Positions 40,793 through 50,935 of a stretch of DNA of 64,000 nt are shown piece by piece (position 1 is the first letter of the stretch; each line of letters opens with the position of its first letter). The translations under genes were made by a program, and so were the position numbers. Source of the stretch: Bacteroidetes bacterium 2013_40CM_41_45. Its GTDB lineage: Bacteria; Bacteroidota; Bacteroidia; AKYH767-A; 2013-40CM-41-45. The stretch is taken from positions 1 through 64,000 of the forward strand of contig NGFH01000003.1 in NCBI GenBank assembly GCA_002215675.1. Reading direction: 5' to 3'. The notes beneath the pieces were generated by a model. The model searched no databases, was not told where the DNA came from, and worked only from the letters and a program-made list of their open reading frames with translations.

Positions 40793-43489
40793 TTAAGCTG
40801 TATATTGAACTAAAATTCCATTATCAAATCTCATAAATCTATTTCCAGCCGGAGTAGTTACATTGACTGTTTGATTTAAGCCTCTTCCAGAAACAAAACC
40901 ATCGGGAGAATAAGTATATAATTTTCCTTCAATATTTATATGTGCAGAAGATGGAACATTAAATATGATACCAAATTCAGAATGCATATTTATTCCACCA
41001 CTATCTTGTAACATAAAATTAGCTCCTGAATTTGATGAAATTTCTATTTCTAATGGAGCCGCTATTGAAATAAAACCAGAAGTACCAGATGTAACACTAA
41101 CTCCTCCGGGCCATTGTAAAGCAACTCCTGTTGGTGCAACTCCTGTTGATATTTTTTGAAATGGTATGTTGGTCAATTGAGAATAATCAACAAGACCTAA
41201 TAATTTTACTGCCTGAATATTTCCAGTAAAAGTTCCAGATGCTCCAGATATATTTCCACTAAAAGTTCCAGTAGCGGCACTCAATGCGCCTGCAAATGTT
41301 CCTGTTGCCGCAGATAAACTCCCTGCAAATGTTCCTGTTGCCGCAGATAGAGAACCGCTAAAAGTTCCAGTAGCGGCACTTAAAATACCAGCAAAATTTA
41401 CATTACCAACATTATCAACCCAAAATTTATCAACAAAAGTTCCGCCTTGATTTTTTTGAATATTCAAAACTTTGATTGCTGTTGGGTCAATAAATATTTT
41501 AGTATTTGTTGAAGTTAAAGTAAATTTAGCATTAGTTAATGTTGCACCTGTTTGGTCTAATACAAAATTATTTCCACCATTAGAAATTCTTAAAGAATTA
41601 CCGGCAAGAATATTTCCGACGATAACACCACCAACAACACCATATGCTGTTCCACCGCCGGGAACAGATACCTCTCCAAGTGCTAATTTTGATGTTAAAA
41701 ATCCATCATCTGAAAATGCTAAAACATTATTTACAAGCCATGCTTGTTTTAGACTATAAGTACCACCACTATAATTTCTTGCTCTTAATCCATTTTCATT
41801 AATAAGAATTTCTTGATTTGAATTGCTTATTAAATTATTTGTTGTTGTATTTAAATCAGATGTAATAAAATTTGTTACATCATCTTTATAATTATTACTC
41901 CAATTACTCCAATTATAATTATCAAAACTTACAGCAGAACCAGTTTTAACAACATTTCCTACTAAGTCAGAATACATAAATCCACTTCCGTCAATTCTAA
42001 CTCTATTACTAAATAGCATAGAAAAATTAATTGGGTCATTAAAACCAAATGTAATTTTTAATAACACTGTTTCTATAAAAACATCTGTTTCTATTTCAGC
42101 AATTACGGTTGCACCAACTTCTGTTTGAGTCGTAAAAACAGAGAATTCTTCCAATGCAATATAATTTGCTGAATTCATAGAAATTTCATATCTTGGTTGA
42201 GAAACTCTTGCCAATACTGTTATAGCTTGGTCATATAATGCTTGTTCAGCATGTTGAATTTCTACTAAGGTCATAGAATCAGTTTGAATTATATTTTCAT
42301 TTTTATATGTGTTTTCATATATGAAATTATTCAATTCTAATAATTGTGATGGACTAAAATTTGTTGAAAAACTAACCTGATTATTTATTGTAACTATACT
42401 AGTTGTTGTTGAATTTATTTGAGTTTGTTTATTTGTAATTAAAATTTGTTGTGCTGTTATTTGAGATTGTTTTGCGACCATTAGGGCGACAATATCAGAA
42501 TAGGGGAGTCCCTGTTGTATTCTTACTTTTTGAACGCCCTCCAATGCTAACAATTCAGAATTCAAAGTATCTAAAGTACCATTTAAAACTATTAATTCTG
42601 AATTATAAGTTATTAATAAAGTCAATAAATTAGCATAACTCAACTGAAGAGAATCAATTAAATTATTCCAATTATTAACTGCTGTTACAAGACTGGAACT
42701 CATCCAATTAGAATTTGTATAATAAGAAAAATCATATATCTTATCTGTTCCTAAAGGATTTACTGCACGTATATTTAAAACACCTCCACCATAAACAGAT
42801 AGACATGTGGTTATTTCATCACTTTTTTCAGAAAATGTTGCATCTTTTATTATGTTATCAAAACTTAAAAATATATCAGTTTGTATTGTTGCATTTTCTA
42901 TTGTTTTTGCTGAAATAGTTTTATTATCAGTATCAAAAAAGAAAACACATTCAAATGCTTTACACACATCTACCATTAAAAAATTATAAATGTTTGTATC
43001 TGAAACATTGAATGTTCTAAATTTAACCATTAATTCTGTATCAATATTTCCAATAGACCATGTTGGTGCAAGCTTAATCATATCATCAAGAAGTGTTCCA
43101 GCAGGACTAACAATGTTATATAAAGCAACTGTTCCACCATAGGCAACCAATCTTTTTGAAATTAAATCTGCTTCTAAAGAATTGCATGTTACTTTTTTTA
43201 TTGGAATTGAACCATTCAAATCTTCTTCAGAATCAATAATTAAAAAATATCCATATCCTTCAATTCTAACAAGTCTTTTGTTTTGAATATAATCATATGC
43301 TTCTATGTTTGTTGTTCCACCATCTATACTTTTAGGAAAATCAAATTTGAATTCACTAAGAGAATTAAAATTTAAATTTATTTCTGTATTATATGCAAGA
43401 CCCAATGAATATAATTCCGATTTATCCGGGTTGCACAGAAGGATAAAAGGTATTTCAGGTTGACCAAAGAAATCAAATTGGACATCCAT
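40793..43489 (-). CDS. Tail-associated (Tal/tip) structural protein with beta-helix-like repeats
   Basis: 898 residues. The N-terminal third (GYGYFLIIDSEEDLNG) resembles siphophage Tal/tip proteins that follow Dit. A coiled-coil stretch lies near 280-350. About residue 720 there are five tandem copies of an AATGTFSGSLS-type repeat, common in phage fibres. No peptidase or muramidase motif is evident. Gene order TMP-Dit-Tal supports the call. Confidence 0.8.
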   Translation of the reverse strand: MDVQFDFFGQPEIPFILLCNPDKSELYSLGLAYNTEINLNFNSLSEFKFDFPKSIDGGTTNIEAYDYIQNKRLVRIEGYGYFLIIDSEEDLNGSIPIKKVTCNSLEADLISKRLVAYGGTVALYNIVSPAGTLLDDMIKLAPTWSIGNIDTELMVKFRTFNVSDTNIYNFLMVDVCKAFECVFFFDTDNKTISAKTIENATIQTDIFLSFDNIIKDATFSEKSDEITTCLSVYGGGVLNIRAVNPLGTDKIYDFSYYTNSNWMSSSLVTAVNNWNNLIDSLQLSYANLLTLLITYNSELIVLNGTLDTLNSELLALEGVQKVRIQQGLPYSDIVALMVAKQSQITAQQILITNKQTQINSTTTSIVTINNQVSFSTNFSPSQLLELNNFIYENTYKNENIIQTDSMTLVEIQHAEQALYDQAITVLARVSQPRYEISMNSANYIALEEFSVFTTQTEVGATVIAEIETDVFIETVLLKITFGFNDPINFSMLFSNRVRIDGSGFMYSDLVGNVVKTGSAVSFDNYNWSNWSNNYKDDVTNFITSDLNTTTNNLISNSNQEILINENGLRARNYSGGTYSLKQAWLVNNVLAFSDDGFLTSKLALGEVSVPGGGTAYGVVGGVIVGNILAGNSLRISNGGNNFVLDQTGATLTNAKFTLTSTNTKIFIDPTAIKVLNIQKNQGGTFVDKFWVDNVGNVNFAGILSAATGTFSGSLSAATGTFAGSLSAATGTFAGALSAATGTFSGNISGASGTFTGNIQAVKLLGLVDYSQLTNIPFQKISTGVAPTGVALQWPGGVSVTSGTSGFISIAAPLEIEISSNSGANFMLQDSGGINMHSEFGIIFNVPSSAHINIEGKLYTYSPDGFVSGRGLNQTVNVTTPAGNRFMRFDNGILVQYTA

Positions 43490-43507
43490 ATTATTTAACC
43501 TCCTTTT

Positions 43508-44305
43508 TTACCCACCAATTTTTTTGGCGATTGTTTGAGTTGTCATAGAAAATTGTGCGATATTTCCTTGTATTCTTAATCTATTAACTCCCGGAACTAA
43601 TCTCAAAAAATGTTTATTGAATTTTGATAATCTTTTCAATCCAGTTGAAGAAGATATTGTTTGTAAACTATTATCTATAGTAATTACTTCATTAGCAGAA
43701 AGGGCGGTAAAAGTAAACATTCTATTATTATCATCAAGATTTGTTATATTTATATTTCCACCAAAAGAATTACAAGTAAGAATATTGGATGGATATAAAT
43801 AAGAACCTATATCATCTGAAATATTATTAAAAGTAATTGTAGCATCAACAACAGGAACAACATAATTATACACAACAGTTTTTGGAAAATTAAAAGCAAA
43901 TGGAGCATTACAATTAACTGTAAATTTTACTCCTGTTAATAAATTACCAATTCTAACAATTTTTGGGTCATTTAATATTGCGTCAAAATAAACTAATTGC
44001 ATATCATCTTCATCAATTTGAAGACGTTGATATGTTCTACTAGAAAAAAAGACTTTTTGAATTAATTGAAAAAAATCAGCATCAATTTCTTCGTTACTAA
44101 AAGCTGTCATTTCAAAAGATAAAACTGGAGATGGAGTTGCACCATAAAAAAATGGTGTTGCCCGTCTATATAATTTTTGATTTAATATTTCCATTGAACT
44201 TGAACCCATTGATTCATTAACTGCTTGTGCATCTATATTGGAAATTCTTAGTCCATATAATTCCGAAGGAATCCCCCCGTAGAGGAAAGAGCTACCATAA
44301 AACAT
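43508..44305 (-). CDS. Distal tail protein (Dit)
   Basis: 265 residues. N-terminal YGGIPSELYGLRI and ATPFFYGATPSPVLSFEM are typical of the Dit N-terminal domain that caps the tail tube. The C-terminal half is a galectin-like beta domain by position. Lies directly downstream of the tape-measure gene. Confidence 0.85.
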   Translation of the reverse strand: MFYGSSFLYGGIPSELYGLRISNIDAQAVNESMGSSSMEILNQKLYRRATPFFYGATPSPVLSFEMTAFSNEEIDADFFQLIQKVFFSSRTYQRLQIDEDDMQLVYFDAILNDPKIVRIGNLLTGVKFTVNCNAPFAFNFPKTVVYNYVVPVVDATITFNNISDDIGSYLYPSNILTCNSFGGNINITNLDDNNRMFTFTALSANEVITIDNSLQTISSSTGLKRLSKFNKHFLRLVPGVNRLRIQGNIAQFSMTTQTIAKKIGG

Positions 44306-44323
44306 ATTTTCTCCTTTCTATAT

Positions 44324-44354
44324 ATAAACCCTTATTTATTATAATAAGGGTTTA
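44324..44354 (-). terminator. Hairpin downstream of the tape-measure gene
   Basis: TAAACCCTTAT and ATAAGGGTTTA form an 11-bp stem with an A/T loop. On the minus strand it follows the tape-measure stop. A short T-run suggests attenuation rather than full stop, since the tail genes continue. Confidence 0.65.
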
Positions 44355-44361
44355 TAATTAA

Positions 44362-47300
44362 CTATTCTTGAAATAAATCTGCGCGCCTATTAAAACCACG
44401 ATTTTGCATTGTTTTATTTAATTCTGAAATAACTTTTTGTGCTATTTTTTCAATATCTGGAAGAACTGAACGGTCAAGATTTCCAGAAACAGTTATATCC
44501 ATTAATTTCTCAATATTTATTCCTCCTGAACCAGATGATTGAACCATTGATTGAGGTAAAATATTTGACATAAAATTATGCATTTGTTTAGGATTTATAA
44601 CAAGTTCTCCGTCCATAAGCTTATTAAATTCTTCATTGGATTTTAATTTCGGTGCGCCTCCAACAAATCCAGATTTTATACCATCATGTCTATGTGGAAC
44701 AACGGGAGTGATGGTAGAAGATGGTGTAAACGCTCCAGCACCTCCAGCAACTCCTCCAAGTCCAGCCAAAGATGTTCTATATTGTTCTACTGCCATTCTT
44801 GCAGAATCCCACATTTGAACAATATCTTTATCAATTCCAGTTCCATATTCACTATTCCAAGCAATTAAATCTTTATAAACACTTGAATTTTTATCGGCAA
44901 TCAAGTCTAATGCTTGTTTATTTATATTGCCTTCTTTTGATAAATAATCATCAATTAATTGTATTTGGTCTTGTAATGATTTTTCTTTTGCGTTATAAGA
45001 ATTATCAAGTTCTTCAACTCTTATATCGTATCTTCTTTGAGCCGCTTGTTGTTCATCATCAATTTCTCTTAAGCGTAAACTATATGATTCTTCATAATTC
45101 TTTTTTTCTTGGTCAATTGAATCGGTTTGTAATTGTGAAGTTTCTTGTGCAATTTGTTTTTCATGTTCCAATGCTTGATTTTGAAGATTATATTGTCTAT
45201 CAGCAACATCCTGAGACATTCCCTTTTGTAATTTAGCGGCTTCATCTTCTAGTTGCAATTTCTTTGCTTGTGCTTCGGCACTATCATCAAGTCCTAAAAC
45301 AATTATTTGTGCTTCTAAATCTGAAAGTTTTTTTTGATTTTCTTCAGTTTTATTATTATAATCGTCTTCTGCTTTTTTAGCTTTTAATAATTCTTCTTGT
45401 GCAGATATGATTTTTAGATAAGAATCAAGCTCATCTTTTATTGCTTGTTTTCTATCATCGGCATTTTGTTGTTCATCTTCTTTTTGTCTTTGTAGACTTG
45501 TTTTCTCATCATCATAAATTTGTTTTTGTCTGTCTAATTGGTCTTTGTATTCTTTTTTTCTTTGTTCAATTACATTTTTATAATCCGAAAGTTCTTGTTT
45601 GAGATTATCTTTTTCTTGTTTCTTTATATCCTTTAACATTTCAACAACATTTTTTGTTAATGCTTTGAATGCATCTTTAGATTCTTTTGTAACCTGAGAA
45701 ATTGGAGAATCTGACGATGAAGATATTTGACTGGATGCTTGTTTTACAGTATTTACAACAGTTGCAAGTTGTTTAGCAATTTCTTGGTCTATTTTATCGC
45801 CATTTTTTAAAGTATTTAATAAAACATCTTGTTGTGCTTTATCTAAAGAATAATATGAAGTTTTTATTTGATTCATGTATTCTTTTTGCAATAAAGCATC
45901 TTCTTTTAACTTCTCTGCCAAGCCTTTTGCGGCATAGGGAGTGATTATAAGACTATTTGCCTGTCTTTGAAATTGTTCTATTTCCTGTCTTGTTTTCTTA
46001 TATGCATTTATGTCGGCTTCATAACTTTTTTTATTTGCTAAAGAAAGTTTTTCTTTTTCAATATCAATTTCTTCTTTTTTTAAATCTAGAAGTGCTTTTA
46101 AATTAACTGTTTCATCAATTATGAAATTGCCTTGTTCATCATAATATCCTGAAACTGTAGGAAGAATATCTCTCAAATCTGATTGAACTTTAAAAAATCT
46201 TTCTTGTTCATCATTTGTTTTACTTGTTTTATTTTTTAATGATTCAAATTCTTTCCATAAATCTTTGATGGAATCTGATTGTTTATTTAGTTTAGATAAA
46301 TTAGCGGCACTTTCTTTTGCATTCATAGATAATTGATTTAATTTATCTCTTGTTTCATCAACAGTATCATTAAAATAATTAAATGCTAAAACAGCCGCAC
46401 CAATGGCTAGTACAGCAAATCCAAATGGATTTGCTTCCATAATTAAGGTTAATGCCGCCCATGCATCAGTTAATGTTGTTATACCAACAGCAGAAACAAT
46501 AGCCGCTCCATTGAATGCCAATAGGGAAGTGGTTATAACTCCAAAAAGTGCTGGAAGTCCACCAGCCAAAGATATTATATTTAATAATCCTGAACCAATA
46601 TCATATAATGCAGGAACTAATCCACTAGATACAGTTCCTTGTATTAATTTTTCCCATGAAGCAATAAATCTATTTTGTGCGGCTTCTGCGCTTTTCAAAT
46701 AAATTGAATATCTATCCATTGCAAGACCAGCAGAATTTGATTCTTCTGTTTGCAATTTCAATGCTTCGTTCATATGTCCCATAAGAACATAGAAAATATT
46801 AGCTTGACGTACACCGGCGATACTTTTTGCTATATTGGCTTGCTCTGTATCACTTAAGCCATTCCATTTAGCTGAAACATCTTCTAATACATCAGACATA
46901 TTTCTAAATTGATGTTGACTATCTCTCAATGGAACATCTATTCTTGCCAAAGCAGATTCAACATTATTTAAACCAAGACCATCTTCATCAATTTTTCCAG
47001 CTTTAATATCTTGCATACGAGCAAACATGGTTTTAAATGATTGACCAATTGTTTCTGCGCTTTGTCTGGTAACAGAACTAACTACACCAATATAACTTAT
47101 TAGTTTATCAAGACTTACTCCGGCTTGTTGACCTGACGCCGCTGAATATTGTAATGCTGTTGCCAATTCACCAGCGCTTGTTGCGGCAACATTATCTACA
47201 GCTATCAATTTATCAACAACACTTGAAGCATCTTTTGCTTCTAGTTTATATGAATTTAATGTTGCTGTTAAATAATTTGTTGCATCTGCTGTTTCAAGAT

Positions 47301-48090
47301 TTCCAAGTTTTGAAAGCATTAAACTTGAACGAAGTAATTCTTGTGTTTCTGCAATGCTTTTACCTTGTCTTAACCACTCAACACTTCCTTGTGCGACTTC
47401 GATAGTTGTTGCGCCTAATTCTCTTGCAAGTCTATTATAACTTAAAGCCAAAGCATTTACTTCTTCTGGTGTTTGCGCTCCAGTTACTTGCAAGACTTGA
47501 ATATTTGTCATTTCTTTATTCAAATCTTTTACATATTGAATACCTTGTTTAATTTGATTTAATGCACCATAAACTAATCCAATACTTGTTGCATATTGTA
47601 AAGTTCTTGAAATAGCATTTGATAAACCATCAGTCCAAGTTGCAATAGATTTAGTAGAACCTTGAACTACTTTTGTAGTTTGAACAAATCCAGCATTTTG
47701 TTCATCAGTAGCATTTTTTAATTTATAAGTTTCAGTAATTAAAGTATCTTGTGCATCTCTATATTTTACAATTTGACCAGTGACATCACCAGTATTATTT
47801 GTAATATTTGTTGTTTGAACATTTTTTCCTAAATCTTGTAATTCTTTTATTCTTGTTTGAATTTCATCAAGAGATTTTAATTCCATTTTAGCATCAATAA
47901 GTTGAATTTTTGATTTACTCTTATTGATAGAACTATTAACTTTGGCTGTAAAATCGCTAACATCTTTATCGTTTATATTTAATTTTAAATTTAAACTATA
48001 TTTTTTTGATAAAGTGTCAACTTCTTCTTGAAGACTTGTTGCATCTATAGATGCTTTTAAAATTAAACGATAATCTTTATTGCTTGCCAT
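44362..48090 (-). CDS. Tail tape-measure protein
   Basis: 1242 residues. TP901-type tape-measure region near 200-450 (RLARELGATTIEVAQ, SAASGQQAGVSLD, QSFKTMFARM), a hydrophobic segment near 510-580, and a long Gln/Lys/Glu coiled coil (about 850-1080). The length sets a tail of roughly 180-190 nm if the usual 0.15 nm per residue holds. SD GGAGG precedes the ATG. Confidence 0.95.
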   Translation of the reverse strand: MASNKDYRLILKASIDATSLQEEVDTLSKKYSLNLKLNINDKDVSDFTAKVNSSINKSKSKIQLIDAKMELKSLDEIQTRIKELQDLGKNVQTTNITNNTGDVTGQIVKYRDAQDTLITETYKLKNATDEQNAGFVQTTKVVQGSTKSIATWTDGLSNAISRTLQYATSIGLVYGALNQIKQGIQYVKDLNKEMTNIQVLQVTGAQTPEEVNALALSYNRLARELGATTIEVAQGSVEWLRQGKSIAETQELLRSSLMLSKLGNLETADATNYLTATLNSYKLEAKDASSVVDKLIAVDNVAATSAGELATALQYSAASGQQAGVSLDKLISYIGVVSSVTRQSAETIGQSFKTMFARMQDIKAGKIDEDGLGLNNVESALARIDVPLRDSQHQFRNMSDVLEDVSAKWNGLSDTEQANIAKSIAGVRQANIFYVLMGHMNEALKLQTEESNSAGLAMDRYSIYLKSAEAAQNRFIASWEKLIQGTVSSGLVPALYDIGSGLLNIISLAGGLPALFGVITTSLLAFNGAAIVSAVGITTLTDAWAALTLIMEANPFGFAVLAIGAAVLAFNYFNDTVDETRDKLNQLSMNAKESAANLSKLNKQSDSIKDLWKEFESLKNKTSKTNDEQERFFKVQSDLRDILPTVSGYYDEQGNFIIDETVNLKALLDLKKEEIDIEKEKLSLANKKSYEADINAYKKTRQEIEQFQRQANSLIITPYAAKGLAEKLKEDALLQKEYMNQIKTSYYSLDKAQQDVLLNTLKNGDKIDQEIAKQLATVVNTVKQASSQISSSSDSPISQVTKESKDAFKALTKNVVEMLKDIKKQEKDNLKQELSDYKNVIEQRKKEYKDQLDRQKQIYDDEKTSLQRQKEDEQQNADDRKQAIKDELDSYLKIISAQEELLKAKKAEDDYNNKTEENQKKLSDLEAQIIVLGLDDSAEAQAKKLQLEDEAAKLQKGMSQDVADRQYNLQNQALEHEKQIAQETSQLQTDSIDQEKKNYEESYSLRLREIDDEQQAAQRRYDIRVEELDNSYNAKEKSLQDQIQLIDDYLSKEGNINKQALDLIADKNSSVYKDLIAWNSEYGTGIDKDIVQMWDSARMAVEQYRTSLAGLGGVAGGAGAFTPSSTITPVVPHRHDGIKSGFVGGAPKLKSNEEFNKLMDGELVINPKQMHNFMSNILPQSMVQSSGSGGINIEKLMDITVSGNLDRSVLPDIEKIAQKVISELNKTMQNRGFNRRADLFQE

Positions 48091-48132
48091 TTTTCCTCCT
48101 TCTCCTCACCAAGATAGGGAGGTGGTTATTAT

Positions 48133-49137
48133 TTAAGTAAATGCTTCATCTGACATATCCTCATCATCACGAATAACATATAATTCACTTGTTTGTGATG
48201 ATTCATGTCCTAATAATTTTTGAACTACTTTTATATCGCGTCCCTGTTCTACTACTAAACTCGTAGCACGTGACTCTCTCAAAATATGTGGGTGAAATCT
48301 TCTTCCCAATAATTTTGTAAAAATTGTTGTTCCCCATAAATTTAAAGTTGCCGGATTCAATTGTTTGACAACATGGTTATGTTTTGATACAAAAACATAT
48401 GGACAATCATCATTTCCTCTAATTTCCATCCATTTTTTAATTGCCAACATAGATTCTTCATCAAATTGAAAAATTCTAATCTTACCGGCTTTTCCTTTTC
48501 CTTTACATCTAATTTTTCCAGTTAAATAATACGTGGCAGTTTTTATAATTTCATTTCCATTTTCATCTTTTACTTTTATTTCTTTTTCTTGTTTTTCTGC
48601 ATTAATAACTTCTTTTAAAAGCTGAATAGATTCTGCTCTTCTACATCCGGTGCTAAAAGTAAATTTTAAATATGCTAAATGTTGCCACATTTCTAATTTT
48701 TCTAATTCTTTACACATTAAAGAATATTCTTCAAGAGTGGGAGGATTTTTTTCATTTACAAAAGCAGATGTGGGTGCAGATATTTTTTTAGTTATATAAG
48801 ACCTAAAATTTAATTCTTCATAATATGTTTCAATATATGAGTTTAAAGATGAAACAGCCGCACGTTTTAATCTAACAGCAGAAGAAGAGAGTCCTCTTCT
48901 TGTCAAATAATTTTGATATAAAAGAAAATCTTTACTTTTTATTTTATCAAAATCTTTATCTTCACAATTATCTTTAATATAACAAAAATATATACGAAGT
49001 GCAGATGTATATTGTGACAAAGTTTGGTCAGATAATTGAATACTTTCTTTTAAAAATTCTTCCACTATTTTTCTATTTTTTTGATTTATAGATGCCCATT
49101 GAACATCTGTAACTTCAGGTATTTTTTCAACTGTCAT
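48133..49137 (-). CDS. Tyrosine recombinase / integrase
   Basis: 334 residues. SAM-like N-terminal domain (QTLSQYTSALRIYF) and a catalytic domain with R166 (TGCRRAES), H284-x-x-R287 (HPHILRESR), H311 (LLGHESS) and nucleophile Y320 (SELYV). All catalytic residues are present. It sits between the tape-measure gene and tail-chaperone region, an unusual place for an integrase; no attachment site is visible nearby. Its start overlaps the GIY-YIG gene by 11 nt. Confidence 0.9.
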   Translation of the reverse strand: MTVEKIPEVTDVQWASINQKNRKIVEEFLKESIQLSDQTLSQYTSALRIYFCYIKDNCEDKDFDKIKSKDFLLYQNYLTRRGLSSSAVRLKRAAVSSLNSYIETYYEELNFRSYITKKISAPTSAFVNEKNPPTLEEYSLMCKELEKLEMWQHLAYLKFTFSTGCRRAESIQLLKEVINAEKQEKEIKVKDENGNEIIKTATYYLTGKIRCKGKGKAGKIRIFQFDEESMLAIKKWMEIRGNDDCPYVFVSKHNHVVKQLNPATLNLWGTTIFTKLLGRRFHPHILRESRATSLVVEQGRDIKVVQKLLGHESSQTSELYVIRDDEDMSDEAFT

Positions 49138-49771
49138 TATTAATTGCTCCTCTATTTGGATAATCTTCTGGAAAATTTAATGGATGAGGCAAATTATTAT
49201 TTATTATATATTCATCATATGCTTTTGCCGCATCAATTTCTGTATCATAAATTCCAATGTGTATTGATTTATTATTTAATTTTAATGAGGCTCTCCAATA
49301 TTTTTCATTTTTAAAAGAAACACCCCTATAAATAGATTTATATTTTATATTTGAACTTCTTTTTTTTGGGACTTTCATTCTTAATTTTCTTTCTTCTGAA
49401 AGATTTTTACCAAAAAGTGCCTTACGAATATTTTCTTTTGTTTCTTGGGATGGAATCCATCCCAATGAACCTTCTCCTCCGTCAGTTAAATTATAACCAT
49501 TTGGAGATTTGGTATTGAATTTTTTAATATAATAAATTTCTTTTTTTATTAGTTCTTCTCTTTCACATTTTTTAATTATATAAAATTTAAAATTATTTTC
49601 TCCATATTTATTCCAAGCATTTTGTAAATAATTATTTACATGTTTATTATTTTTTAAATTAAATTTATGAGAATTCCATCTTCCAATTATATCTAAACCT
49701 TTTCCAATATATTTTTTATTATTAATTAAATTTTCAATACAATAAATTCCAATTATTTTATTAATTCTCAT
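49127..49771 (-). CDS. GIY-YIG homing endonuclease with AP2 domain
   Basis: 214 residues. IGIYCIENLINNKKYIGKG, then PNGYNLTDGGEG, a NUMOD3-like segment, and an AP2 domain (IYRGVSFKNEKYWRASL). Closely similar in layout to the gene at 28176-28865. Start overlaps the RusA-like stop and its stop overlaps the integrase start, as if inserted into a coupled pair. Confidence 0.93.
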   Translation of the reverse strand: MRINKIIGIYCIENLINNKKYIGKGLDIIGRWNSHKFNLKNNKHVNNYLQNAWNKYGENNFKFYIIKKCEREELIKKEIYYIKKFNTKSPNGYNLTDGGEGSLGWIPSQETKENIRKALFGKNLSEERKLRMKVPKKRSSNIKYKSIYRGVSFKNEKYWRASLKLNNKSIHIGIYDTEIDAAKAYDEYIINNNLPHPLNFPEDYPNRGAINNDS

Positions 49772-50213
49772 TTTTCATATCCTTAATAATAATTTCAACT
49801 CTTGGATTTAATTTATCATATTGGAAGGGATGAAATTTTAATCTTAAATTTTCTCCATTATCATCTATCAAAACCCCTGCGTCAACAAATCCATCATTAA
49901 TCAATTTGGGTGTAAGCAGTAAATTATCGAAATCTCTTCTCCTATGGTCTGGAAAAAAGAAAGTGTATTCAAATTCTGCTTTATTTAATTTTAAATTAGC
50001 AACATCATAATAGCTTGCTAACCAAATTGAAAATTCTTTATATTTTTGTTTCAATGAATTTTGAACCATTCTTTTTATTGATGTAAAATAATTAAAAGAA
50101 GGTGGTATCGGTTTTTTTATTGGCATAACTTTTCTCTTTGGATATTTTTCAAAATAATAAATCATATATTTTTCTAAAATATCATTATTAATTATTATTT
50201 TATATTTATTCAT
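49761..50213 (-). CDS. RusA-like Holliday junction resolvase
   Basis: 150 residues. The RusA hallmark RRRDFDNL (catalytic Asp residues) lies near residue 95, followed by LINDGFVDAGVLIDDNGENL with further acidic residues. Resolves four-way DNA junctions. Rare in a late tail operon. Confidence 0.85.
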   Translation of the reverse strand: MNKYKIIINNDILEKYMIYYFEKYPKRKVMPIKKPIPPSFNYFTSIKRMVQNSLKQKYKEFSIWLASYYDVANLKLNKAEFEYTFFFPDHRRRDFDNLLLTPKLINDGFVDAGVLIDDNGENLRLKFHPFQYDKLNPRVEIIIKDMKNEN

Positions 50214-50225
50214 ATTCTTAATTTT

Positions 50226-50253
50226 ATGTAGACTCTCACATAAGAGAGTCTAC
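50226..50253 (-). terminator. Hairpin between RusA-like gene and upstream tail gene
   Basis: TGTAGACTCTC and GAGAGTCTACA form a perfect 11-bp stem. No strong T-run follows on the minus strand, so it may act as an attenuator or mRNA stabiliser. Confidence 0.6.
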
Positions 50254-50732
50254 ATATTAACTCCTCTTTTTTTAAATTCTGAAGAAAATAATTTTTCTAA
50301 TTCTCCCTCTTCAAACATTTCATGTATAAAACGATTCCAATAATCCGCACGCTGTTTGTGTCCAAATACATCATTTACATTAAGTAAATCAGCAAGACGT
50401 TTACGCATATCTTTTCCATTTTCAAAATGGCGACCAGAACCTCTATCAACGGTCATGACTTCCCAATTATAAAATAATTCTCTTGATATATCATTTAATG
50501 TTTTACGAGTTTCTTTTAGTCGAAATGCTTCTAGAAATTCATAAGAAGGAATTCCAGAATTATCTTCATAATTCTTATTGGGGAAATAGTCCCAATGGTA
50601 TGTTTCGGCAAGTATATGGTCTTTTAATTTTTCTCTTACTTGAATGCTAACAGATTCAATAACTTCTCTTGTTATTTCTTCCATTAGAATTCTTAATTGG
50701 TTCTCGTTTTTTATATTCAATATCATCACCAA
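50250..50732 (-). CDS. Unknown tail-region protein, 160 aa
   Basis: Helical, acidic, with FGHKQRADYWNRFIHEMFE near the C-terminus. It overlaps the zinc-ribbon gene by 77 nt if this start is used; an internal ATG at 50684 is an alternative. Neither has a strong ribosome site. Function unknown, perhaps tail assembly by position. Confidence 0.55.
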   Translation of the reverse strand: MVMILNIKNENQLRILMEEITREVIESVSIQVREKLKDHILAETYHWDYFPNKNYEDNSGIPSYEFLEAFRLKETRKTLNDISRELFYNWEVMTVDRGSGRHFENGKDMRKRLADLLNVNDVFGHKQRADYWNRFIHEMFEEGELEKLFSSEFKKRGVNM

Positions 50733-50934
50733 GAACTTTCTTTTTATTATTATCCTGCTTTTTATTTATATGATTATGATTTTCATATTCGCAGGTTGGA
50801 CAATATATATAATCTTTTTCATCTATAATCTCAACACCTTTAACAAGAACAGAATTATTTTCAACTCTTAGTTGAAGAATTCCACCACATTCTGGACAAC
50901 GCTTTTTCAAAGTTCTTTTAAGACGACCCAACAT
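50656..50934 (-). CDS. Zinc-ribbon protein in the tail module
   Basis: 92 residues; CPECGG and CPTCEY form a zinc ribbon, followed by a Lys/Asn-rich disordered tail. It starts 1 nt after the preceding stop. Role unknown. Confidence 0.65.
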   Translation of the reverse strand: MLGRLKRTLKKRCPECGGILQLRVENNSVLVKGVEIIDEKDYIYCPTCEYENHNHINKKQDNNKKKVLGDDIEYKKREPIKNSNGRNNKRSY

Positions 50935-50935
50935 A

